From Hetaerina americana (Eukaryota > Arthropoda > Insecta > Odonata > Calopterygidae), in contig JAKTNV010000009.1 of NCBI GenBank assembly GCA_022747635.1, positions 65,998,177-66,062,176 on the forward strand: a DNA stretch of 64,000 bases. Reading direction: 5' to 3'. The translations under genes were made by a program, and so were the position numbers. Positions 1 to 10,492 of this stretch are shown piece by piece (positions within the stretch are counted from its first letter, which is position 1; every line of letters begins with the position of its first letter). The notes below the pieces were generated by a model. That model saw nothing but the letters and a program-made list of their open reading frames with translations. It searched no databases and was not told the DNA's origin.

Positions 1-65
1 CTATATCTCCCGTGAGCCAACTTTCCGTTCCAACTACTATGTCTGCGTTTGTACTGACAAAAATA

Positions 66-818
66 CGAGGGTCATCCGGAAAGTAGTACCCGTTCGTGCC
101 GCATGAAGTGCTGACGACGCGAGTAGCCGCTGGACGAGGTCAGATAGCTTCAGTGGCTTGTCTGCCTTCTCTGAGCCAAGTTGCGTGACGCTAGCATTGC
201 CTGTGTTGTTTCTGTGATTGTTTACAATGTTTAAAAAAATTGAGAACGCCGCCAGTTGTGAAGTGAGGGCAGTGATTAAATTCCTCAATGCAAGAAACGT
301 TCGCCCATGTGATATTCATCGCCAATTTAAGGAGGTGTATGGAGACAATGTAATGGACGAGTCGTCTGTTCGGCGGTGGTGTCGCAACTTCAACATGGGG
401 AGGGGGAACACACACGACGATGAGCGTTCGGGGAGGCCGTCTGTCATTACAGACCAACTGGTGAGCTCAGTTGACGAATTCGTGAGGAACGATCGGCGCG
501 TCACAATTGATGACATCTGTGAGCATTTTCCCAATGTTTCTCGAACAATTGTTCATGAAATTGTTAAACACCATCTGCATTATGCAAAAATTTGTGCAAG
601 ATGGGTCCCTCGCGTATCTCAATGAGCTGGCGGCGAAGGACTATGCAGCAGGAATACAGAAACTTGTCACACGTTATGACAAATGCCTTAATTTGCTTGG
701 AGATTATGTTGAGAAGTAGTTTAAAGTATCCTCTTTCAAATAAAATTTTTTATGTTTGTTAATATTTACTTTTGTGTCTTTATTTCACGAACGGGTACTA
801 CTTTCCGGATGACCCTCG
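66..818 (+). mobile_element. Non-autonomous mariner with perfect 33-bp TIRs (mariner-A)
   Basis: The ends are exact 33-bp inverted repeats: the left begins CGAGGGTCATCCGG and the right ends CCGGATGACCCTCG. Both are bounded by TA, the dinucleotide that mariner/Tc1 transposases duplicate on insertion. Inside lie the first and last parts of a mariner transposase with the catalytic middle removed, so the unit is 753 bp against roughly 1.3 kb for a complete mariner. The perfect TIRs suggest a young copy, or one mobilised in trans by a full-length relative elsewhere in the genome. Identification is secure from TIR, TSD and transposase together. Confidence 0.93.
227..719 (+). pseudogene. Mariner transposase, internally deleted and frameshifted
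   Basis: The start ATG at 227 opens MFKKIENAASCEVRAVIKFL, the N-terminal helix-turn-helix DNA-binding half of a mariner transposase. Residues 1 to about 128 continue through the RRWCRNF and DDERSGRPS stretches and a second helix-turn-helix ending at ARWVPR near 612. The next recognisable protein is the extreme C-terminus (LNELAAKDYAAG, then KCLNLLGDYVEK), in another frame and ending at the TAG at 717-719. The DD34D catalytic domain that normally lies between is absent, so the product could bind ends but not cut them. Each half is clean, which argues for one deletion rather than long decay. An earlier in-frame ATG at 218 exists, but 227 matches the family start. Confidence 0.9.
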
Positions 819-820
819 TA

Positions 821-1632
821 TGTTCAATATCCGATATTTTGTTTCTAATGCTACGGCAGTTTTTAACTCTTTATAAGGGGCGATGCGTGAAGAAAGTGAT
901 TTGTTTAGTAGAGACTGTTGATGTGACAGAGAAAAAAGAGGGGGCACTTATGGAGGAAATGAAACCCTAAAGGGAGCCGGTGTCATGTTCCCAGAAGAGG
1001 AAAATCCCGTCAATATCTCTGAGCCATAGGAGGGATTTCAGAGTGTGGGTAGCAAGAAAATTTTCTTCAAGGAGGCCAAGACAAAGATTGACGTTCAGGA
1101 GAATGAAGCTGCACCCCATAAGGCAGCCTTTGAGATTGGGGTAGTGGGTGTCGTTAAAGAATAAAGTTAATATATACTATAAGGAGAGATACAGGAGAAA
1201 GCCGATAGTAGAAACGGATGGCTGGGGGCGGGCGCTTGCCGTTGAATTTTTGGATAGAAAAAAGACCCTCGGGGTTTCAGATGGAGGTACAAAGAGATAC
1301 TGAGTCGACTGTGGAATAACAGTATTTGAGTTTTGAGGGAGGGAGTTTGAATGGTCGCCGAAGAAAATGATATCTATCTTCAAGAGCGGAAAGTAATTAG
1401 TGGTGTTTAGGGTTAAATTTCACAAGGCCTGAAGTACTTTTTTGGGGAGTTAGGCAATGACATGTGGGCTCTTTGCATTTTTAAAACCCTGTAGAATTGT
1501 TGTGTATAGAGATGAGATGGAGTAAAATGAGAAATAAACACGTTCGATAACCCTTCTTGCGGTCATATTTATTTCATGAAGGAGGCAACTTCATCGTAAA
1601 AGTTGGATTCGGATAAGCAGGAATGCTTCTCG
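821..1632. other. No gene recognised; purine-rich spacer
   Basis: The stretch is A+G rich with short broken frames. No domain, tRNA or repeat was recognised. Confidence 0.5.
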
Positions 1633-1800
1633 GCATCTAAGTCCATAGCCTCTCCTAAAAGCCGTCGCAAAGATGTGTGGCAGGGGATGTTAGGTCACCA
1701 GCCATAAAAAATATACTGCAATACTTCGGCAAAAAGATCTACCCAATGCCTCGAATTTCACCAAAAAGGTGTGTGGCAGGGAGTGCAAGCACCAGGTGGA
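1633..1800 (-). repeat. Two decayed LINE-A 3' tails
   Basis: The LINE-A 3' tail, read on this strand as AAGCCGTCGCAAAGATGTG followed by TGGCAGGGGATGTTAGGTC, is recognisable at 1655-1700. A more diverged version (CACCAAAAAGGTGTGTGGCA) lies at 1758-1790. The usual TAGATG run is mutated in both. They are 5'-truncated LINE insertions retaining little more than the tail. Confidence 0.6.
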
Positions 1801-2191
1801 AAGTTTAAGTGATAAAAGAAAGGGAGGGTATTCAAAGGGTGAGAAAAAGGGTAAAAAATACACTAGAATTCCTGGAGAAGACATATGCTGGTGCATACAT
1901 ATGTACACGTAGGTGGAAAACTAAGTTAAAACGAGTATTAATTTTAACAGCAACAGAAGTTCTCAGGTATAATAAATACGAGGCAATTGAAATGGGCAAC
2001 AATAACTTATACAATTGACCACCACATGGCACCCTGTGTGATCCACTGGAAGGACACCTGGAAAGGAGGTGCCTGTTTTTGTTCGCTAGCGCTATCTTGG
2101 TGTACATTGATATTCACTTCCCTGAGACTTTCATAAACGTTTTATATATAGATATGGTTTTATATAAAGATGCGTGGGTAGAATATATATG

Positions 2192-2192
2192 C

Positions 2193-2225
<33 letters not shown>

Positions 2226-2325
2226 AATATATGCATATATATACATATATATATATATATGCATATATATACATATATATATATATATGCATATATATAC
2301 ATATATATATAATACATGATATACA
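2192..2325. repeat. TA/CA microsatellite with a 28-bp higher-order period
   Basis: A short CA run passes into TA repeats in which GC marks recur at 2233, 2261 and 2289. This gives three copies of a 28-bp unit and shows that slippage was followed by unit duplication. Confidence 0.85.
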
Positions 2326-2487
2326 CACCCACATACATATACATATCAGTTCTAGTAGAAAACTATTAAAAGGAATGGAGAAAGGTTGTGAAACTCACGG
2401 GCGTCTCGAGGCCAGGAGGTGGGCCTTTCATTAACAGAAGAAGAATTAAGGAAGACGGGATAACGGCGCTGTAAAACATAGTGGATC

Positions 2488-2582
2488 TATAATATATATA
2501 CATATATATATATATACTATACATATATACATAATATATATAAATATATTTACGTATGTATATACACATATATGTATGTTTA
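2488..2582. repeat. TA-rich degenerate microsatellite
   Basis: Imperfect TA/TATACA repeats related in composition to the array 160 bp upstream. No coding potential. Confidence 0.7.
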
Positions 2583-3055
2583 TGCAATATATATGAAATT
2601 GATGTATGGAATGTGCTCCTGGTCTAATCTCCTTCCTTCATGCCTCCTTATTTGCCCAAATTCCCTCTTTTACCCTCGCACATTTCATTATTCTGCCTCT
2701 CACAAGCCCTTTATTTCCACCTGCAGCCTCACCCCCCCCCCCCCAAATCCTTCCATCTCTTTGGAAAGGGGTCGGGTTATTGGTGTGTGTGTGTGTGAGT
2801 GCGTGCGAGTGTTTGTACACTGGTGGCTCTCTCGTGTGTACACAGCATGGGCGTCGACTCCTTCGCTATCCCCAATCGTGTGAACGGGTTGTCTCTTCTG
2901 ATGACGCGCTCATTTTCTCACCGCTGACGCTAAGGTTACGTCGAGGACATACACGAAGCGGGCGGGAAGTAAAGACGGAGATGAAGGGAAGGGAGCTAGA
3001 GAGAAAGATAAACGTCTTCATCTCTGAGAAATCAAGAACATCAACCTCATTCAAT
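2583..3055. other. No gene recognised; contains C13 run and GT repeat
   Basis: A pyrimidine-rich segment with a run of 13 C at 2732-2744 and a TG/GT repeat near 2783-2799. The reading frames across it are compositional. Confidence 0.5.
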
Positions 3056-3059
3056 AATT

Positions 3060-3345
3060 ACCATCTTTATATATTGTATTCACAGTTACACACATACAGC
3101 TTGCACAATATTAGATACATTTTTTACTGCATCTTAAGGTGCAATAGTTTATCAGTTAATAGTATATGTATTTGCATGCGTATAAGTGGAAAGGATTTTT
3201 ACATGGATGTATGCACCACTGTGAGTGTAGCTTTGCATGGATGTGTTGATTTTGCATGATGTTTTGTTCCCTTTTGCAGGTTACCTTCCCTAGCATCCCC
3301 CTTCACACACCGTTGCGGTGGCTTCAGGGGTAGAATGTAGATGCA
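3060..3345 (+). repeat. LINE-A 3' untranslated region and tail, 5'-truncated
   Basis: The block from TTGCACAATATTAGATACAT to the terminal AATGTAGATGCAGATG matches the copy at 12820-13073 over its whole length, and in inverse the copy at 15728-15975. Shared boxes are ACTGCATC(T/C)TAAGGTGCAA, TGTATTTGCATGCGT, TGTGTTGATTTTGCATG and CACCGTTGCGGTGGCTT. Copies ending at the same 3' tail but starting at different points are the signature of target-primed LINE insertion. Confidence 0.75.
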
Positions 3346-4102
3346 GATGATGCATTATTTTATCTAATGTATATAAAAAAATGAGATCCTTAAACTTTAA
3401 ACCTCAGAGATTTCCACCGAAGTGGTTTCCTATTGTTCAAATTGAAGGCAACCATAACGTTAATTTGCAATAAATTGTGGAGGGGAAGCCTGGGAAAGAT
3501 AAAAAAATGGGAAAGGATAGTAGAGGCATTTTTTTTACTTTTTGTCCGTGTTTGTCCATTCCGCCTAATTTTCCATCCCTCATCTATCGCATCCATTTTG
3601 TACTCATGGTACGTTCACACACACACGTACGCCCGCCTTCCCGGATTCGTTGGGCTCTTGACATTAGTTTTCTCTTCCGTTTGTTTTATGGGCCATATTT
3701 TCATTTGACTTTTCAATGCCTCTCTCTCAGTCCGCCGGGAGCTGAGCCTGTAGTGTTATGTTGCCATTGGCTCCATCTCCTTGGGAAATGAAAATAGTTT
3801 ATCTTTTCCTTCCTTCGCATTCAATCGCCCGAACGGTTGAGTAGGCGTGGACTCCCTCCCCACGGCCATGAATTGCCACATGGATACCAAAACACTAACC
3901 CTGGGTGGCAAATCTTCCCATCTGGGGTGGCAGCAATCCTTCGGGGGAAAAACAACCTTTTGATTTTTTAATTACTGCAAATACGTTTTGTGGTGAGTGC
4001 CAGCTGTGATCCGTAAATATTATATATTCATGGAACGCGGAATTCTACAATTTTTCATTGGTAAATGAATATATATGATGAAATATTTAAAATGGTGTAT
4101 AA

Positions 4103-4106
<4 letters not shown>
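3346..4106. other. No gene recognised
   Basis: Mixed composition, with a CT-rich middle (3600-3800). No conserved domain or repeat was recognised apart from the microsatellite that follows. Confidence 0.5.

Positions 4107-4156
<50 letters not shown>
4107..4156. repeat. (TA)n microsatellite, about 25 units
   Basis: Uninterrupted TA repeat. Confidence 0.97.
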
Positions 4157-4163
<7 letters not shown>

Positions 4164-4188
4164 TGTGTGTAAGTGCAGGATAAGTACT

Positions 4189-4190
<2 letters not shown>

Positions 4191-4265
<75 letters not shown>
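4191..4265. repeat. (TA)n microsatellite, about 37 units
   Basis: Uninterrupted TA repeat, separated from the previous one by 34 bp of unique sequence. The pair could extrude as cruciforms. Confidence 0.97.
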
Positions 4266-4267
<2 letters not shown>

Positions 4268-4834
4268 TTCACATGGATATACTCGTAGGTATAAAGAAAA
4301 GAATAGGAATTCACAGAAAAGACAAGCACACGACTGGTGTGGGCGATGAAAGAAAGCTGATCACAAGCGTAAAAGGTTTCCTTGATTGGTACAAGGGAAT
4401 TTTTCCCGCTTGTAAATGACCGCATGGGACTGTCATTCAATAAATATAGTGCCTAACCTTCTTTATTGTTTTCTAGCTTCCATCGTCTCGCTCTGTGTGT
4501 GGGAGGGGGATGCCTCACACCGTCCGCCGCCACCAGCGGTATGTCACGTTCTCTAGCTATGACTTAAAGAGGCAGGGACCATGAGTTGCATGTCCATGAA
4601 ATAGTAGAATTTCCCTGTCTAACTTTCCAGTTCTGCATGACCTGTCTTGTTATGGTGGAGGTCTGTTCATTTTTATTCTATTTTTTTGCATAAAAACAAC
4701 TAGTTTTTCAGGCAAATTAACTATTGTTTTGAATTAAGCCTTCCTCCAGCATGTTTACAAATTTGCACGTTATTTGAGGTATTTTACTGAATGTTTTTCC
4801 CTATTCCCTTCCTCACCCATATCCTCCTTATACA
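4266..4834. other. No gene recognised
   Basis: Mostly AT-rich sequence with no feature recognised on either strand. Confidence 0.5.
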
Positions 4835-4908
4835 CTTACCATTCTCTTGCTTTCCTTCGCTTGCACCTCCTGCCACACACCTTTTTGGTAGATCGTGGGC
4901 TATTAATG
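4835..4908 (+). repeat. LINE-A 3' tail
   Basis: CCTGCCACACACCTTTTTGG and the following GTGGGCTATTAATGCAGATG/TAGACGTAGA match the end of LINE-A as seen at 9785-9836. Only the tail is recognisable. Confidence 0.6.
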
Positions 4909-6037
4909 CAGATGTAGACGTAGAAGGAGAGGAATGCTCTTCATCCAGGGCGTTGAATCCGGTCGTCATCCTGTTTGACTGTGTCGACATTGCTCGCTAG
5001 CTTGGTATTTATACAGATCCGTGGGTGAGTTCAGGCTTGTTATTTTTGGCAACCCGGACCTCGGCGGTCTCGCGTATAAATGCGACTCATTGTCATCCCA
5101 CCGCCCCTCGTCTCCCCGCGTTCATATGCACCGTGAGGGGTAGGCAGCCAGTCCCTTCATCCCCCTCCTTCATGCGTCACCTTCCTCCGATTACCATTAG
5201 AGAAGTCCATCCCATCTTATATTTTACCATTAGGAAAGTTCATCATCCCTCCGCACTGAATTTGCAGCAAGTTCAAACACGATGCTTGTTGAGCTCCCTC
5301 TTCCACCCACACGCACACACGCACCACCCCTCCCCCTTTGGTTCTGGCGTTATCCCTGGGATTACTGCGGCTACAAGTCAACTATTATGTCAGATAATAT
5401 ACGAAAAATTTAAATACCCAAATAAAATTCTTTTGATCGTACTTAGTATATTATCTACTATAAAATATCGCCCTTACTCGCACTATTCGTATACATTGTT
5501 AATATCTCGCGGAAAAAGGTAGGATGGTGAAGGAGATTGAATAGCGTTCGAATATTGGGAGAAAAATGATATCGATATATCCGAGACCGTGAACTTGATT
5601 GACACTAGGGTTGTCAAGGGGGGGAGGTAAAGTAAAATTACAAATATGGGGAAAGATAATAACAAATAAGGGGAACACACACTAAGTCACTTGGGTGTGT
5701 TTGGGCAACAGTGACCCAGGCATACCTCAATCACACACAAAAAGGCAAAATTCATAATAAAAAATAGAATAAACAACCACTCGATCACTAGGGTGTGTTA
5801 AGGAATAACAGTCACTCTCGTGAATCGCATTCACACATACACTCAGTGTTTGCCAGGATATCTCCTATGCCAAGGACTCGTTGTACTCACACTGGAATAA
5901 AAGCAATAAAAATTAAAATCCTTGATCATATTAGGCAGCCTACCGTTAACGGTAGATTATGGATCGATGCAGAGTTAACATCGCCCTATTTCTTTGCCCC
6001 TTCTAGCAAAACACAATCGGTCAACTGACCTTAAAAT
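4909..6037. other. No gene recognised; imperfect ~98-bp repeat pair
   Basis: The 5685-5740 segment (TCACTTGGGTGTGTTTGGG, then AACAGTGACCC) is echoed at 5783-5840 (TCACTAGGGTGTGTTAAGG, then AACAGTCACTC), an old tandem duplication. Nothing else was recognised. Confidence 0.45.
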
Positions 6038-6342
6038 ATGCTATTCTTCAATTCAAAATACGTCTTTCCTCCTTTCATTCCATCCGACATTCCTATCCTA
6101 CAGGATTCCTTGTATTCCTTCCCCTTCCTATCTTGCCTCTATCACAGCCTTCAACTTCGCACCCCCTTTCTAATCGCTCTGAATCCATCTTTCCTACTTT
6201 CTTTTGATTTCTCTCAAAAATCGTCATCTTTTTGCCTCACCATGCTTCATACCATTTCCTCATTTGTTACTCTTTCTGTCTTTTTCACCTTTTCCATCCT
6301 TCTCCACACCCACGTTTCAAAAGCCTCCAATCTACGCCAAAC
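6038..6342 (-). pseudogene. LINE-B reverse transcriptase C-terminus
   Basis: Read on the minus strand, the segment begins with a conserved post-reverse-transcriptase block, RLEAFETWVWRRMEKVK then TERVTNEEMV. After stops and shifts it ends with RIGMSDGMKGGKTYFELK. This is the pattern of the region downstream of the RT domain in a non-LTR retrotransposon common in insects, where a W-rich block is followed by a basic RGRPRxxMLDDxK-type block. The same end motif recurs at 12657-12705 and 32545-32960. The upstream side is cut off exactly where a LINE-A tail starts at 6343. Many stops show it is dead. Confidence 0.75.
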
Positions 6343-6525
6343 ATCTACATCTACATAATACCCCGCAAGCCGCCACAAGGGTGTGTGGCGGGGGTGTTAG
6401 GTAATTCCCCGTAAAAAGGAACAAAACCGCATGCAAAATCAACACATCAATGCAAAACTCCACGCACAATGGCGTACACACTCATGCAAAAATGATCCTA
6501 CTTCGATGAGCATGTTTCCGCGCCG
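6343..6525 (-). repeat. LINE-A 3' end with TAGATG tail
   Basis: The run CATCTACATCTACATAATAC is the complement of the TAGATG tail, followed by CCCGCAAGCCGCCACAAGGG and GTGTTAGGTAATTCC. The LINE-A 3'UTR boxes AAAACCGCATGCAAAATCAA and CACTCATGCAAAAATGAT follow. It abuts the LINE-B fragment, indicating insertion into LINE-B. Confidence 0.8.
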
Positions 6526-7170
6526 TGATCAGTCACTCTCCATTCCAAGGTTTTAACGATCCTAATATTAACATCTTTATTCAACTCTCGCATCATGGAT
6601 TCTTTCCTTTGTATGAAAGTTAGTATGACGAAGGTCTAACGCAATTCTCCTTCTTGTGCTTCTCTGCGGTGATCATTTTGGTTCAAAATACCGTAAGAAA
6701 TATTTTAAACGAATATAAAAACGAGTTTGTCTAAAAGATCATAAGTGGCAGTTGATAATAAATTAATGCTCTCCACAATATTGCATGGAATATAAATGTG
6801 GTATACTAAACATACATTTCAACTAAATGTGGTGAATATGAGACATTTTAAAAATGTTTGCGGTAATAAGTGAATACATAGGGAGAGGAATATGTGTGTC
6901 ATGAACGAAATTGGGTAGAATGTACCGCTAAGAGATTCGTGCAGGAGTGTGGCATGCTAGTTTGGTCATGTTGAGTGAATGGATGATAGTGTACTCAAAA
7001 TAAATATGAGAAGAATGAATAATTTTAGAGGAAGGGTCATACCGAGAAAATCATGAGTGAATGTAGTCGAAGAGAATATCATTTCGAGTAATATTAGGAG
7101 TATCATAAGGATATCATTTAACGTGAGTGTGACGGTGACAGAGGCGAGAGAAGTAGGGAAGAAGGGCCTG
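6526..7170. other. No gene recognised; AT-rich
   Basis: AT-rich spacer without a recognisable feature. Confidence 0.5.
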
Positions 7171-7345
7171 ACAGCTAGGAGATCCTTTTGTAAAAAGCCA
7201 GGAGATGTGATGAGAAGATTTAAGGCCCATGTTTTATTTCCCCAGTCAGGCATTCCTAGAATGTGCAATCAAAATATGGGTGCTCAATAAGTTCAATAAG
7301 AATTAGATCGTGTGGAGCAACGAAGAGCTACATTTGTAAAATTGT
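7171..7345 (+). pseudogene. LINE-A reverse transcriptase thumb fragment, highly decayed
   Basis: Across shifting frames the pieces GDVMRRFKAHVLF, LECAIKIW and ELDRVEQRRATFVKLFYV follow the order of the LINE-A RT C-terminal segment seen better at 9600 and 29280 (DEKVKERCFLALVRPHLEYA, then ELDRIQSRAARFVKSYY). At least two frameshifts separate them. The call rests on the ordered match, and the copy is very old. Confidence 0.55.
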
Positions 7346-8329
7346 TTTATGTGCCTAAATTTAGAAGCATAGGTAGTAATTTATGAAAATAGATGTTGCA
7401 AAATCACTTGATACAATATATTAAGAAAAATGAATGAATTGATGTAGGTACCTGTACTTGGTACTTTCCATGACATTCAGAACAGCACATCTTCGTTTTA
7501 ACCTCACAACTACTTCAGCTACAAATTTAATTTCATGAAAATTTATGTTCATTTGTTTCAACGTGAATTATGATAATGCCATGTAACTTCCAAAATGTAA
7601 CAAAATAGTTCGATTCTTTTCGACTCTTGATTAAATGAACTGAATTTATGATAGTTAAGAATTGTCATGTGAAATATTTCTTTGCTTCAATTGTTTCTGG
7701 CTCAACCTTGTGGAAATTCATTTTAATGAAATTAAGAATACAAAGTAACTTTCCACTGTCCTTTATTAGCGTATTTCTTTGCTTTTTCCGCGCCAAATGA
7801 TAATTTAGTCGATGAATAATGCGCTTTTTGATTCAAAATCAGTAAAGTTACAATTCACTTGAAGCGATATTCCTAATACTTTTATTGAGTTGTCGAATCT
7901 ATCGACTCGGTCTATACGTAATTTCTGTTCATATAGTCTCTTTTTTGATTTACTATTTTCAGATTTATTTATCACTTTGAGATTAAATTTCGTCACGTTC
8001 ATTTTTTAGTGAATTTCCTTCATATTTCTCCTATTTCTTCGATAATGGAGTAAATTCACTTTTATCATTATTTTTGCCCAACAGTGGAATTAGGTTTGAA
8101 GAATGCTAGAAACTTGGGAGTAACAATTCCTTCTCCGTGGTTCAATTACATGTCTTAGTAGATACCAAAAGGAAAATCAAGGGGAAAAAAAGATTATTTT
8201 TGGTTAGAATCATTTTATTTTGGTGACGCCGGCGCGATGATGAACTCCGCAAGCTGGACATCTCGTTGATACACCCCGCTATTGCTACAGACGGCTTAAT
8301 GCCATTACCACTTGCCTTCCTGCTCTTTT
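7346..8329. other. No gene recognised; AT-rich
   Basis: Long AT-rich spacer. Nothing was recognised on either strand. Confidence 0.5.
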
Positions 8330-8765
8330 TCTCAATCATACCACCACCAACACTCCGAGGCTTCGCCCTCTCCGCCGCCTAACACCGCCACCACTACTTT
8401 CAACCCTTCCAGCCCCCCTTCTCTCTCCCAGCCCTGCGTCAACACTCCCGCCCCCCAAAATACGGGCCGTTCCGACGGCGCTCTCCCTGCTCGCCCGCCT
8501 CTGTGTGTGCTCTTCGGCTCATCGGGAGTGCAGGCGTAATAAACGGCAGATCTTCATTTGGCTCGCTCCCTCTCCTTCCCCCCTCTCGCCTAGCCCTCCT
8601 CCCCGCCCGCATCCGTCCACGGTTCGGAGGAAGGCAGCACGTCGGCAAATAGGGTGGCGAACTCCGCACAAACAGCGGCCACCCTTGCTCACAATGTCAC
8701 GCGTCAACCCAGGAGTGAGGGGGGACCGAATTTCTTCCACGACCATTATTCCTTCCTCTTAATAT
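8330..8765. other. GC-rich, pyrimidine-biased island
   Basis: GC content jumps well above the flanks. The plus strand is C/T rich with CpG preserved (GCCGTTCCGACGGCGCTC, CCACGGTTCGGAGG). Overlapping long frames on both strands arise from the lack of stops in such sequence and match no domain. It could be an unmethylated regulatory island or an old 5' exon. No promoter or splice context was convincing. Confidence 0.4.
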
Positions 8766-9442
8766 CCCACCCCGAATCCGCCCTCCTTCTCAGCTTCCTT
8801 CTACTCCTTCCGCTTGCTATAATAACCTTTGCGAGAAATATTAGATGAAAATGACGCGTTGACGATGCGCAAAGTAACTCGGCTAGATTTTGGGAGAGGG
8901 GGAGTGTAAAGCCGTTTACAATTCCGGGATAATAACCGAGTAAATATTGATCCATATAGGCTGTGTGCCGTCGTGCCGAATCCTTAAATAATGAACTCCA
9001 ATAAGGTTCTCTCATGCGTAACCAAGGATTTTCGCCTTTCGAATACCCTTCTTGGCTATAGGACCGGGGTGGAACTAGTATTAGGAAATTCTCCTTTTTC
9101 TTACTTGAAAATTGACTCATGAAATCGTTGTCACTCGTTTTGGAATACGTAAGAACGTTACCTAATTCAAGATGATATGCATCTAAGATATTCTCATTTG
9201 TTCCTCTTATTTATTACATGAAATAATCTAAATCACCTGTTTTTATTTAGGAATTCGTGCAAAATATCTCTGCACAATATATGTAGACAAAAAGTAAATA
9301 CTAATTTTTTTTGGCGTTTACATTTGAAATGTATAATAGGTATAACAAGATACACTAACGCTGCCGACCAATCAGGGCACACCTGAGCCTTGGCGGAGTG
9401 TATAAAAATGCGTAGTAATACATTTTTGGGAAAAGAGTAACA
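8766..9442. other. No gene recognised
   Basis: Spacer between a GC-rich island and a LINE-A copy. Nothing was recognised. Confidence 0.5.
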
Positions 9443-9838
9443 CCCCCCCCCCCATTTAGTTACAAAGTGAAACAAACAGAAATCGCGAGGGTAGATTCCT
9501 TTAAATATTTGGGTGTAACAATTACTCACGATCTGTCCTGGGGAAAGCACATACGGGAAATATGCGGTCGCGCTAATAAAAAATTGGGATTTGTAAAAAG
9601 AGTGCTGGGTAAATGTGACGAAAAAGTGAAGGAACGATGTTTTCTTGCCCTAGTCAGGCCCCACCTAGAGTATGCTATATATATATTTATAATATATATT
9701 TTTTGCAGGTTCCCCTTACCTTTCCCCTTCCATTTGAAAAACCCTAACCCCCTCATCCCTTACCCTTTCTTCCTGGTGCTGCACCCCCTGCCACACACCT
9801 TTTTGGTGGCTTGCAGGGTATTGCTGTAGATGTAGATA
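9443..9838 (+). pseudogene. LINE-A copy: RT C-terminal segment plus 3' tail, internally deleted
   Basis: After a run of 11 C (9443-9453) the frame from 9467 reads FKYLGVTITHDLSWGKHI, then KKLGFVKRVLGKCDEKVKE and LALVRPHLEYA. This is the segment just after the palm of a CR1/Jockey-type non-LTR reverse transcriptase, containing the YLGV motif. At LEYA (about 9675) it dissolves into a TA-rich patch and the remaining thumb is missing. The 3' tail (TGCCACACACCTTTTTGGTG, then GTATTGCTGTAGATGTAGAT) follows at 9785-9836. This is one of the least-decayed RT pieces in the window. It is non-functional because the palm and endonuclease are absent. Confidence 0.85.
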
Positions 9839-10419
9839 GGTCCAGGGAACAAGTTCAGGATCGATTAAAAACGTAGATTATAGTCAACTTCAATAAATAT
9901 GATAGAAAATAACAAGAAATCCTTTCCAAGTTTTGTGTTCCTGCGCAGTTAATTTTAAATCATACGGGATGACCATTGATAGGAATGATGATAAACATTT
10001 GATAAAAATATCAATCTACCTTGTAAAAACTAATGATAACATTTAAAAATTTTACTTTATTATGCTTTTAAAGAAATTTAAAACATTGTATTATATATTA
10101 TGCTATCCTCTGTAATCACCGAGAGTGTAATTTTTCCAAAATACTTTTCCGCTTATATAAATGACAGAATAATTAGAATTGGTTTGGTCTTTTTATTGCG
10201 GTTAAAAACTCTTTCGTCGATAGGGCTGAGGTAATTCCAAATATCCGTTTAAAAATGTTTGATATTTCATTGAAACCCCTCCATACTTGTACAAAAGAAT
10301 CTATGTTTCTATGTAAAAGCCACCAGGGGATAAAGTTAATTCCATAGTAGAACAAATCAAGCAAATCTAACGATTATCAACCTAAAACTCCGATTTAGAC
10401 ATTATTATCGGTGCAACAC
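9839..10419. other. No gene recognised; AT-rich
   Basis: AT-rich spacer with nothing recognisable. Confidence 0.5.
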
Positions 10420-10492
10420 GCCTCGGTAGCTTAAGTGGCTAAAGCACTCGACCGGATATTGAGGGATCTGGGTTCGAGTCCCAGTCAAGGCG
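10420..10492 (+). repeat. tRNA-like sequence, probable SINE head (SINE-B)
   Basis: A 73-nt cloverleaf can be drawn. The acceptor GCCTCGG pairs with TCAAGGC (six of seven, one G-T). The A-box region is TAGCTTAAGTGG, the anticodon arm is CTCGA/TTGAG around the loop CCGGATA, and the T arm CTGGG/CCCAG surrounds TTCGAGT, a textbook B box. The anticodon would be GGA, but position 33 is C instead of the near-invariant T and the acceptor has a mismatch. A tRNA-derived SINE head or tRNA pseudogene is more likely than a working tRNA. The sequence downstream (TGATTTTTACACTCTGAA) would be the SINE body. Confidence 0.7.

Noticed and set aside
2606..3259. 217-codon plus-strand open frame
   Set aside because: It runs through a poly-C run, a GT repeat and a LINE-A 3'UTR that is also found elsewhere without this frame.
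4020..4440. Tyrosine/isoleucine repeat frames on both strands
   Set aside because: Direct translations of TA microsatellites.
10420..10492. Functional tRNA-Ser (GGA) gene
   Set aside because: C instead of T at position 33, an acceptor mismatch and a SINE-like downstream body favour a SINE or pseudogene.
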